The notes under the pieces were generated by a model. It saw only the letters and a list, made by a program, of their open reading frames with translations, searched no databases and was not told the DNA's origin. 64,000 nt of DNA from Sorex araneus. Its lineage: Eukaryota; Chordata; Mammalia; Eulipotyphla; Soricidae. The position numbers and the translations under genes were made by a program. The stretch lies in the NCBI RefSeq assembly GCF_027595985.1, contig NC_073313.1, positions 84,240,899 through 84,304,898 of the forward strand, given 5' to 3'. Shown one piece after another: positions 54,640 through 64,000 of this stretch (position 1 is the stretch's first letter; each line of letters opens with the position of its first letter).

Positions 54640-56135
54640 ATACCATGCTCCATTGTTTTGGTCCTGAGTCTCACTGAGACACTAACCTGCTGAAAATTGA
54701 AGTGTGTGGGTCTCTGTGACTGACATCTCCAGGATTTCTCAGAGTCGGGATGTGCTACCTCCCCACACCCCAAAGCCGCCCAGTTAAATATTTAACGCCA
54801 GCAGTACCACCCAGTTAAAAAAATTCTGCATTTCTGCAACATCTCCAAACTCTACAAGATTGATAATTCAGTAGTAGTACACCAGATTGGATGGAAGGTA
54901 ACATAGGTGGCAACCAATCTCGATTAACAAAACAGTAACACAAAAGACTTAACTTGTGCCAACATTTTATTAATCCCTTAAACAAAAACTAAATGTCTCC
55001 ATGTGGGACACAACAATTTTCACTAACTTTCTTCTAAGGAAATATTTTTTTAAAAAATTTTATTTTATTGAATCACCGTGACAAAAGCTACAAAGCTTTA
55101 AGGTTTAAGTCTCAGTCATATAATGATCAAACCCCCATCCCTTCACCAGTGCCCCTGTTCCCCCACCAAGAACCCCAATATACCCCCTCCCCTCCCCCCG
55201 CAACTGAGTGGCCAATGATCTTCACTTTATTCTCTCTATACTTTGGATACATTCAATATTTCAACAGAGAACTGGCTATTATTATTTGGAATTTCCCCCC
55301 AACAATCAAACCTGCTGAAAAGGCATCATTTGATAATTTGTTTTCCATGGCTGAGAATGAAGATTATAGGAGCTGTTGTGGCCGAGCGGTTTTGGATTTC
55401 TGTTGTTTTAGCTCAGTTTACAGTCTAGATGCATTTTCATAAGTCTCTGGGTGCCAAAATGGGTTAGTAGAACCTCCCAGATCAGAATCTTTAAGGAGCA
55501 GAGGGGCCATGTTGTGCGTGGCTGCTCCGGATCTCATCTGGGCTGAGGGTGTGCCGGTTACACCCCCATCCCATGATCTCTTGCGCGCCAGGTCACTACA
55601 AGCAAGTACCTCTGGGTTGTGAGTCCTGGAAAATGGCGGACGCCACGTGGGCACTGGTGCTGCTGCTGCTGCCATGTTCCCTGTAGAAAGAAAGCGTTGG
55701 GAGAGAAAATCCTTCCCCGTCCCCAGGCGGCATGGGGTCATAGCTCAGCTCACAGTCTAGATGCATTTCTATAAGTCTCTGGGTGCCAAAATGGGTTAGT
55801 AGAACTTCCCAGATCAAAGTCTTTAAGGAGCAGAGGGGCCGTGTCGTGTGCGGCTGCTCTGGATCTCATCTGGGCCGAGGACGATCTAAGGAAATATTTT
55901 TTGATTATTCATTAGCAATTTATTGATAACAAAGAATATAAAATAATTTATTGTGGCCCTGCGCCCATATGCAGGCTTGAGGGGTGACTTGGAAGATTTG
56001 AGACAATGGTGAGGGAAGTGATAGTGGTATTGGTATTGGAATATTGAATACCTGTAACAAATTATCATGAAGAACTTTATCAATCATGTGTAAGACATGA
56101 TTATTACCATAATGAGATCCAAATATAATTTTACT
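54640..56135. repeat. Dispersed repeat, copy 1 (related to 59140-59890)
   Basis: CTGAAAATTGAAGTGTGTGG onwards, including ACACCAGATTGGATGGAAGG and, after an inserted element at 55051-55884, ATATTGAATACCTGTAACAA, matches 59.14-59.89 kb in the same order. It is probably an old LINE 3' region. Confidence 0.6.
55051..55884 (-). mobile_element. Full composite L1-derived element with target duplication
   Basis: TCTAAGGAAATATTTTTT flanks it at 55033-55050 and 55885-55902. The tail complement TTTTATTGAATCACCGTG lies at the left. The 5' end at the right holds about 1.4 copies of a 332-base repeat (CAGTCTAGATGCATTTTC at 55421 and CAGTCTAGATGCATTTCT at 55753). An AATGGCGG YY1-like site lies at about 55632. 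No ORF is present. Confidence 0.8.
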
Positions 56136-56137
56136 TG

Positions 56138-56380
56138 TATCACTTGTCATCCCATTCCTCATTGATTTGCTTGAGTGGGTGCCAGTAATGTCTCCATTTG
56201 ACCCTGTCACGTGCTAGTGTGGCCCAATGGCGTCTGCTCGCTCAAGGAACATCAAACCATTATTCAGGGTCTTAACGAAGAAGTCTGACCATCTCGTAGG
56301 TGAGTGGCCAGGCGTTCTTTTGATGTTCCGTGGAATCTAGTTGGTAACGGCTCTAGTACAGCAGTCGTCTCCAAATCAAG
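56138..56380 (-). mobile_element. RTE-type LINE fragment
   Basis: The left end carries ACTTGTATCACTTGTCATCC, the complement of a short tandem tail. The body matches the element at 58735 (complement of the region that encodes the GRPP-type C-terminal motif). Confidence 0.65.
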
Positions 56381-56499
56381 GAACAGGCGTTGGAGCTTAT
56401 ACTTGTGATATGTAAAGAGATTTTGCTTGACTAAAATAAAAACATTTATGGATAGAGTATGACAAAGGAACTGGCTACATGTAGTAGAGCAAGAAAACA

Positions 56500-57300
56500 C
56501 TCTTGATCAAACGGTGTTGATGACGGAGTAGTATGCACCTATAAAAGAAGTGAAATCATGCAGCTTGAAAGCAACTTGAATGGAATAGAAGGGCATGTGA
56601 TGAATGAAATAAGCCAGAGAGATAAGGGTAAGCACTAGATGATCTCACTCCTCTGTGGTATAGAGGGAAACAAAACAAGGGTATTGATAACAAACTCCAG
56701 GAACTGGAGTACAAAGAACAGCAGACTGGGTGGAGGGACACTAAATGAATAGTAGATAACACAGAGGCATCAGTAGGAAATAATTCACATTAGTGATGGT
56801 GGGGGTGAGGTAGCTCTGTACACCAAGTCCATAAGCGTCAACATTATTGTGTTTACACAGCCTAAACTAGCCTAAACTATAATAAATTAAAATTATAAAA
56901 TATAAAAAATCTTGACAAACACTTGACCCTGGGTTACAGAACTGAAAATTCCAGGAGACAGAAGAGAAGGAGGATGGAATGACAAGTCAGGGAAATTATG
57001 AGGTAGAGGTAACAGAAGAATATTGGTTGAGAGTCTTGTACACTTTGGGGGTGCAGAGGTGAGGTAATTATGTATAGCAAAACCATAAGAGTGAATACTA
57101 TTGTAAGCATGTACCGCAACCTATAATAATTAAAGTTTTAAAAATGAGTTTGTTAAGGAGGTGGAATAGCAGGTGTGAGGGGACCTATTGACATTAGTAG
57201 AGGAAAGCTGATACTAGTGGTAGGTTTGGAGTTGGAACATTGTATTCTTGAAATTATAGTTTTTTGTAAATCATGGTGCCTAAAAAATAGAAAGAAAACG
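56500..57300 (+). mobile_element. Old L1 3' fragments
   Basis: GAATGAAATAAGCCAGAGAG (56600-56619) and GATGATCTCACTCC match the L1 region after ORF2. Three further ends near 56880, 57140 and 57290 resemble retroelement termini. Confidence 0.5.
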
Positions 57301-57389
57301 TAACTGGTGTTGGTTTAACTCACTCATGAAAAGGCAGGGTTGGAGGAGACTGGGTTCATGTATCACACTATACACAAGTATTTAAAAAT

Positions 57390-58020
<631 letters not shown>

Positions 58021-58027
58021 TAACCCC

Positions 58028-58185
58028 TTGGACCGGAATGATAGTGTGGGAGTTAAGTTCTTTGCCTTGTATGTGGCCATCTCTATTGTGAATCTGCAGC
58101 ACCATATATGGCCCTCTGAGCACCATCAGGGGTCACTCCAGAGCACAAAGCCAGAAATTGCCTCTAAAGAGTGAGTATGGCTCCC
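58028..58185 (+). mobile_element. Old short SINE
   Basis: GGACCGGAATGATAGTGTGG head and AGCACCATATATGGCCCTC body. Confidence 0.7.
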
Positions 58186-58224
58186 ACCCCCACCCCCACA
58201 CCACCCACAACCCAACCCAAAACT

Positions 58225-58305
58225 ATATGGGGTGGCAGGGTTTGAATATGGGTCTCACACACAAGCAAGGTAAATATCCTAGCCACTGTACTGTCTCTTC
58301 AGCTC
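58225..58305 (-). mobile_element. Old SINE fragment
   Basis: GGCAGGGTTTGAATATGGGT to CTGTCTCTTCAGC is the complement of the tRNA-like head. Confidence 0.5.
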
Positions 58306-58734
58306 TTTTTTTGTCTCTTCAGCTCTTGAGTCATGTTTTTTTAAACAAAGAAAACTATTTTTGTCTTTATATTTCTATTATTTTTTTAGAGAAATTACAT
58401 TTACTAGATGAAATTTTTAGCCACTCATCATATTTTGCATTTTACCCAATAGATAAAAGTATTTATAGTATTTGTCAATTCACTGAGGACGAGTTTTAGT
58501 TTTGTATTTTAAGCTTCACTACCTTTGTACTTGAGTACCTCTAATTCTTCCAGGGATGAAGATGGATGTAAGTGTACTGAGGATATCTATCCATATTTTT
58601 TTTGTTGTTTCACACACATTTCTGATAAGTTATGTATACTAGTTTGGTTACAAATTATTGAGGCTACAAAATCGCTGCCATGCACCCCGCTGGACTTCAC
58701 TATTCTGGGACCTACCCTCATCCAGAATTTAATC

Positions 58735-59118
58735 ACTTGTATCACTTGTTGTTCCGTTGCTCATCGATTTGCTCGAGTGGGTGCCAGTAATTTCTTCATT
58801 CATCCCTGTCGCGTGCTAGTGTAGCCCAATGGTGTCTGTTCATTCCAGGAACACGAAGAGCATCACACCGTTCGTTCATGGTCTTGACGAAGAAGTCAGA
58901 CCATTTCCTAGGTGGACGGCCAGGCATTCTTTTGACATCCCATGGAATCCAGTTGGTAACAGCTCTAGTTCAGCAGTCATCTACAAATTTCAGTTTGTGT
59001 CTGGCCCATCTGATTTTCGATGCCTTGGCAAACGAGGCAGCATCCCTGATTCTTGATCGTTGATGGAGGTCAGAGCTCCAGATTCCTTCTTTCACTTGAG
59101 TGAAACATGATACTCCAA
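58735..59118 (-). mobile_element. RTE-type LINE, 3' end with ORF remnant
   Basis: The minus strand encodes an RTE-like reverse-transcriptase C-terminal region ([44 protein letters not shown]) with one internal stop. The 3' end is a short ACAAGTGAT tandem, not poly(A), and contains the same CTCGAGCAAATCGATGAGCA as the long SINE. Confidence 0.75.
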
Positions 59119-59139
59119 GCATAGCTCTTTCAAAATTAA

Positions 59140-59890
59140 TATGCTGAAAAAAATCAAATTTGTGGGTTTTAAAGTGACTGAAATCTTCACACTTTTCTCA
59201 GGGTCAGGATGAGCTATCTTCCCACAATTCCCAGTACTTCTGGAAGTCCTGGTAGTCATGCCCACACTCCAAAGGCATCACCCAGTTATAAATTTATCTT
59301 CAGATGTACCACCCCCCTAAAAATTCTGGACTTCCTGGAGCAGGAGGTCGCATCTCAGTCTCTACAACACTAATAAACCAGCAGTAACACACCGGATTGC
59401 ATGGGATGTAACATAGAAGGCAACCAGTCTCAATTAACAAAACAGAAACACAGAAGGCTTAACCTATGTCACAAAATCTTAATAACCTCTCTTGCAAAGA
59501 TTTAGCCTTTCCATGGTGAGACACAATTTACCCTCCTTTTCATCTAAGGGAACATGTTTTGATCATTCTGTTAGCAAAATTATTGATACCAAGCAATATA
59601 GATTAAATTATTGAGAGCCTGCAATAGGGGCAGGCTTAAGCAGTGGTTGGAAGAAATGGTGGAGGGAAAGTGTAATGGTGGTGGGATTGGTGTTGGAATA
59701 TTGCATGCCTGTAACAAATCATCATGAACAGCTTTGTAAACCACAGTGTTTATATAAAGTGTAGGGGGGAAATTTACATATGTAAGCTTTACCTATTCCA
59801 TGTAAATTCTAAAATTAATTAACAGAATTGCTTAAAAAGTTTTATTAATCACAGGTGAGATACGATTATTACTATAATGAGATACAAGTA
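59140..59890. repeat. Dispersed repeat, copy 2
   Basis: Same order of blocks as 54640-56135, without the inserted element. Confidence 0.6.
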
Positions 59891-60097
59891 TAAAATAAAA
59901 TTTAATGTAATATATTTCAGATTCCAGAATTGAAAACTTGTATATGTAAATGAGAGTAGGTGTTCTATTATATTGAATTGAATGGTTTTAATTTGCTTAC
60001 TTACATAGGTTAAAATCATATAGTAATCACAAAATGGCTCCTATTGATTTGTTTTCTGATCATTCTATTTGCCATTTCTTAAAGTTTTCTTGGAATG

Positions 60098-60338
60098 CAC
60101 TGTAGCACTGTCATCCCCTTGTTCATCGATTTGCTCGAGCGGGCACCAGTAACGTCTCCATTGTGAGACTTGTTACTGTTTTTGGCATATCGAATACACC
60201 TCTGGTAGTTTACCAGGCTCTGCCCTGCAGGCGGGATACTCTTGTAGCTTGCCAGGCTCTCCGAGAAGGAGGAGGAATTGAACCCAGGTCGGCCATGTGC
60301 AAGGCAAACGCCCTTCCCACTGTGCTATAGCTCAAGCC
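60098..60338 (-). mobile_element. Long tRNA-headed SINE
   Basis: TTCATCGATTTGCTCGAGCG at the left and CTATAGCTCAAGCC at the right. Confidence 0.85.
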
Positions 60339-60364
60339 CTTTTATTGAAATAAGCAACATAAAA

Positions 60365-60532
60365 TAAATTTTTTATGTACCTAAGGGAGCAGGTTGGGAT
60401 TGGGAGGGAAATGGGATATTGCTGGAGGGAAGTTCACACTGATTATGTTGGAACACTACATGCTTGAAACAACCATATAATATAGAACTTTGTAAATCAC
60501 GGTGTTTTTTAATAAAAACTAACTAAAAAAAA
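60365..60532 (+). mobile_element. Old L1-type 3' end
   Basis: GGGAGCAGGTTGGGATTGGG to AATCACGGTGTTTTTTAATA, with an A-rich end. Confidence 0.5.
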
Positions 60533-61300
60533 AGAACCATTGAGGCTATAGCTAGTGAAAATTTCCAGAGTGGATGGGAAATAATGCTTTAGAATTTCCA
60601 AAAATATGTTTTGTAGTTTTGTTCCTCTTGAGAGCTCCTGGCAAATTTTAAAGCTCTGCAGGAGTGCCTTTTAAGCATCCTCCAGTTTCTTTTAGTGAAG
60701 TTACCTTCAGTCTTTCTGAATTCTTGATCATTGTTAACCATGATTCCAGACCATTGATTTTCTTGTAGGGTTCACGGCCTCATCCTCGTTCATTCAAACC
60801 GGTGTCTTGATCCCTGATTCATTTGGTACTCTTAGGCCTATGACTTGACTATTCCGTTCTGCCCCTTTACACCTTCTTAACAGACAATTGAGCTCAAGTC
60901 AGCACTTGTCTTTCAATGGCTTTTGATGTCCTGCTCTTTTCCTCTTCTCCTTGTGGTATGAACAGTTCAGTATGAACAATAAGGTTTAGGCGAAGTAGGA
61001 CAGAAAAAGGATTAAGAGGAATTTAGTAAGGCTCCACAGAGCACAGACAACTTCTGAATACGCCCTATAGTTTTAGGGTCAGAGTTGGGATCATCCCTCC
61101 AGTCAGCAAAGCCACGCAGGGAAAGGTTGGGTGAACGTCCTCCAGCAGGAAAGCTGAGGAAAGCGCTCTAGGAGTCGTCCTGGACTCCAAGGGAGAGAGA
61201 ACTTACAAAGCAGCCTTCCAGAAGTTTCTCTGCTGTGCTTGTCGAGAGGGCTCCAGCCTTTCCCGAAGCCCCCACCCTCATCCCCACTGTGAGCACTGTG
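60533..61300. other. No gene seen; shore of the CpG island
   Basis: Single-copy-looking sequence without a supported repeat or conserved frame. Confidence 0.5.
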
Positions 61301-61304
61301 AGCA

Positions 61305-62000
61305 CAGGGTCCCCCAGTGCCCCCCTGTGAGCAGAGGGCACAGCCCCGAGGGGCGGTTGCAGAGTGGGAGGGGCCTGTCTCCCTGGAGACGCCACGTGCT
61401 GCCCCTCAGGCCACGGTTCTTCCCTTTGTGTGTCACAAAGCAACCCCTCCCCCCATTCTCTCCCCCCCCCCCCCCAGGGCAAGATGCGCGGCTCTTCATC
61501 TGGGTCACAGACACCACAAAGGACCTGCGGCAAGTGCGGCCGAAGCGCGTTTGGGCGCGATCCGAGGGTTTCCGGCCCACGGAAGCTCTTCGCCCTCGCC
61601 CCGGCCCCCGTGCCCAGCCCGCTGCCCGCCGACCTCTCCTCCCCGGTGCAGGATACCCCTCCCCGGCCGCGCTGGGTGTCATGGGCCGGCGCGGCCGCTA
61701 GATGGCGCCAGAGACCCGGCGAGACGCGCCTCTCCGCGGGCCGAGGCCTCAGGAACGGGGAGGGGAGGCTCAGCACCAGGCTGGGCAACCCGACGGCACC
61801 GCCCCCTCACCTCTCGCACACGTGTCATTGTGAGGCTGGGGCCGGCCCTGCGCACAAACAGGACCCCCCCCCCCCCTTGCAGTCTTGTCCCTTCTCCCCC
61901 AGGCCCCGTGGGGAACGGATATTCCCACTGAGCAGGTGTCAGGAGAGAGTTGGGGCACCACTGACGCGTCTTGGGCTGCGCCTGTACCCCAGACCTATTG
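61305..62000. promoter_or_regulatory. CpG island, probable promoter
   Basis: This is the only long GC- and CpG-rich stretch in the window (for example GGCCGGCGCGGCCGC near 61684). It contains GGGGCGG (61351), an imperfect palindrome GTCTCCCTGGAGAC (61377-61390) beside CACGTG (61393-61398), and long C-runs at about 61462 and 61863. Open frames on both strands reach 231 residues, as is common in such composition, and no domain is recognisable. The gene served and its direction are unknown. Confidence 0.75.
61695..61709 (+). promoter_or_regulatory. Strong CTCF motif match
   Basis: CCGCTAGATGGCGCC fits the CTCF core CCRSYAGRKGGCGCY at every position. It is on the plus strand, opposite to the array 14-mers. 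Confidence 0.65.
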
Positions 62001-62044
62001 TCCCCCTTTCCCAGGCGGTAGGCGATGGGGACCCAGGTTCTCTG

Positions 62045-62635
62045 TTGACCCCAGCATAAGTGACACCAATAAGTAGGAGCGCTATAGGGTTTGGAGCTTG
62101 GGGGACACATCTCAGTAGCTGTGTGACATCAAGCTAAGAACTCAACGCCTCTGTGCCAGTGAGGATCCTCATTGTGTCTCCGTCATCGGGTTATTGGGAA
62201 CGAAATAAACCAGTATTCTAAAACACTGGTGGTTATACCTGGCACATACGGCTCGAAATACGTTAAGTACTTGTCAAAGCAGTTATCAAGATAGACTTAT
62301 GTTGCTCTTATTGTTATGCATTGGGCCAATAAAGGCCTGACAGTGTATTATTGGAGTCGCAGTTTTCTTTCAGAGCACATTGGGGAAACTAGAATCTATT
62401 CTCTGCCCACAGGTAGGGAATCTTCCTCCATTACATAAATATTTGGCCCTAAAATCACAGGTTCAGAGACCATGTAGAAAGTCATCTCTGGTCAGTCTTT
62501 TCCCAGAAGTTTCTGTGCTTAGTGCGTAATGTTGCTTGATAATGATCACTCACAGTTCTCCCCAAAGTTAGGCTGCTGCAAAGAATTGTGTGTAACGTGC
62601 AGAATAGCATCAAATTGTCTTCATTTGTGAGTCCT
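62045..62635. other. No gene seen
   Basis: Downstream shore of the CpG island; no repeat or frame I can support. Confidence 0.5.
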
Positions 62636-62639
62636 GGAT

Positions 62640-62990
62640 TTTATTTTTCTTATAAAAAACTGAGACACAATTCACATATCAAAAAGTTCACCCTTTTAGA
62701 GAACTGAATTTAGTGGTTTGAATCTATGCATCAAATTTTGCAACAGTCACTGCCATCTTATTCTAGAACTTTCTATCATTAATCCCCATCAATCCCCATA
62801 CTCACTTTGCCCTCTTGCCCAACTCCATTCCTTACCTCTAGTCCCTGATATATTCTTTGATTTCTCAATGGATTTACTTGTTCTGGACATTCAACATAAA
62901 TGCCACGTCCATACAATATTTGACATTTTGTTTCCAGTATTTCATTTAGCCTGTTCCCAAATTTCCTCCAAGTAGTTTTCTAGCATTTTC
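62640..62990 (-). mobile_element. Ancient L1M-type fragment
   Basis: TGAGACACAATTCACATATC, then GTTCACCCTTTTAGAG and CACTGCCATCTTATTCTAGAAC follow the complement of an old mammalian L1 3' region. Confidence 0.55.
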
Positions 62991-62999
62991 TGTGACTGG

Positions 63000-63510
63000 T
63001 ATCTATAAACAAAATATGGAATGTCTCCCTGTCTTGAGGCATATGAGTAGGTAGAGCAAATTAAATGTTTGAGGATTGTTATAATAAGTTTCTATACAAC
63101 ATATTCCATCTGTTGCAAGATTACGACCATATGTTCTCTCAATTTTGAAATCTTCAGATCAGTTCTTGTTTTTGCCACACCGTTGTGCTATGAGAGCCCA
63201 ATTCGTCACTTCAATTGTATAGCATCAACACTAGGAAGAGATGGCAGAGTAATACCTTAAACCTGTTCTTTGAGTTCTGGGACATCTTAAACTCCTCCAC
63301 AGACGTCACTTTCTCAGCCTATCTCTAGCTTAGCAATGTGCCTTTGCAAGCAGATGACAAACCACTGGTCCCTGATTGAGTTATTGTACCCATAACATTT
63401 CAGGAGCGAGCTCCCAAGGTATGAGGTAGCTTTCCCTTAGACATCATTTGCTGCCTCATTTCTGTTCCCATCTGCCACTGAGCTGTTTTCCTTTCAACCA
63501 CCTCTAAGAG
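63000..63510. other. No gene seen
   Basis: Single-copy-looking DNA. Confidence 0.5.
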
Positions 63511-63514
63511 GGAA

Positions 63515-63635
63515 ATGGACACCCTGGTGGGAGGGGCGGGGTTGGAATGTCATATGCATTAACCCGTATCATTGAAAGTATTGTAAAATTGTAAAACGTG
63601 GCGACTAACAAAATAAATGAAGAAATTTTAAACAA
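63515..63635 (+). mobile_element. Old L1-type 3' end
   Basis: GTGGGAGGGGCGGGGTTGG to AACAAAATAAATGAAG resembles a retroelement terminus. Confidence 0.45.
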
Positions 63636-63639
63636 AATG

Positions 63640-63905
63640 ATAGCCACTCAATACCTCTACTGCAAACCACAACACCCCAAAAGAGAGAGAGAACGAAAGG
63701 GAATGCTCTGCCACAGAGGTGGGGTGGGGGGACGGGATGGTGGGGTGGGAGGGATACTGGGATCATCAGTGGTGGAGAATGGGCACTGGTGGAGGGATAG
63801 GTACTCGAGCATTGTATGACCGAAACACAAGCATGAAAGTAAATCTGTAACTGTCCCTCACAGTGATTCACTAATAAAAAATTTTAAAAAATAAACAAAA
63901 CAAAA
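63640..63905 (+). mobile_element. L1 3' end
   Basis: TAGCCACTCAATACCTCTAC to GATTCACTAATAAAAAATTT, with an A-rich tail; the same family as 41.3-41.6 kb. Confidence 0.85.
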
Positions 63906-63910
63906 TAAGT

Positions 63911-64000
63911 GGGACTGGAGCAATAGCACAGTGGGTAAGGCGTTTGCCTTGCACGTGGCCAACCCAGGTTCAATTCCCAGCAAATAAACAAGTGAACTGT
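63911..64000 (+). mobile_element. tRNA-headed SINE at window edge
   Basis: GGGACTGGAGCAATAGCACA head and GGTTCAATTCC B box. The A-rich AAATAAACAAG follows the head directly, so it may be a head-only copy. Confidence 0.75.

Noticed and set aside
61317-62110. Frames of up to 231 residues in the CpG island as a gene
   Set aside because: Long frames occur on both strands and in several phases, as expected from GC-rich composition. None has a known domain or supporting splice structure.

Overview
The window is mammalian nuclear DNA, most likely from a shrew (Soricidae, probably Sorex). The evidence is dozens of tRNA-headed SINEs of the shrew type, L1 3' ends of one lineage, an RTE-type LINE remnant, a processed pseudogene and a CpG island. 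I find no intact protein-coding gene. Most open frames are short, overlap on both strands, or are copied along with repeats.

Positions 1 to about 37,540 are one large tandem array that runs off the left edge. Its units are complex. Long units (about 6.6 kb, three copies) carry an exon-like block E, a single-copy block B, then cassettes T5, T2, T3, T1 and T4. Short units (about 3.2 kb, three clean copies plus one rearranged) carry E, a second exon-like block F, then T1 and T4. T1 to T5 are diverged members of one ancestral cassette: a GC box (GGGCGGGAG), 50 to 70 bases later the 14-mer CTGCCATCGTGCGG, then a TCTGTGTTCTAGAAGG-like element, then an ETS/GC-box tail (CCGGAAGT ... GGAAGTNGGGGCGGG). 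I count 25 cassettes in the array and a lone copy outside it at 39,561-39,800. The 14-mer read on the minus strand (CCGCACGATGGCAG) resembles a CTCF core and also contains a YY1-like core; the intact copies all point the same way. Block E is 94 nt in all eight copies, always preceded by a polypyrimidine-CAG acceptor and followed by a donor. This suggests a noncoding, spliced, plus-strand transcript with repeated exons. The architecture recalls the CTCF/YY1-bound X-linked repeats FIRRE and DXZ4, but the sequence alone cannot prove that identity.

Positions 37,540 to 61,000 are repeat-rich intergenic DNA: a candidate solo LTR, the lone cassette, L1 3' ends in both orientations, SINEs, a TAF9B retrocopy with a twin-primed 5' inversion, two short composite L1-derived elements, an L1 5' fragment with promoter monomers and the start of ORF1, two RTE fragments whose 3' end is shared by the long SINE, and a (TATC)n microsatellite.

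Positions 61,300 to 62,000 are a CpG island with a near-perfect plus-strand CTCF motif. After it come single-copy DNA, an ancient L1M fragment, a young L1 3' end and a SINE that continues past the right edge.
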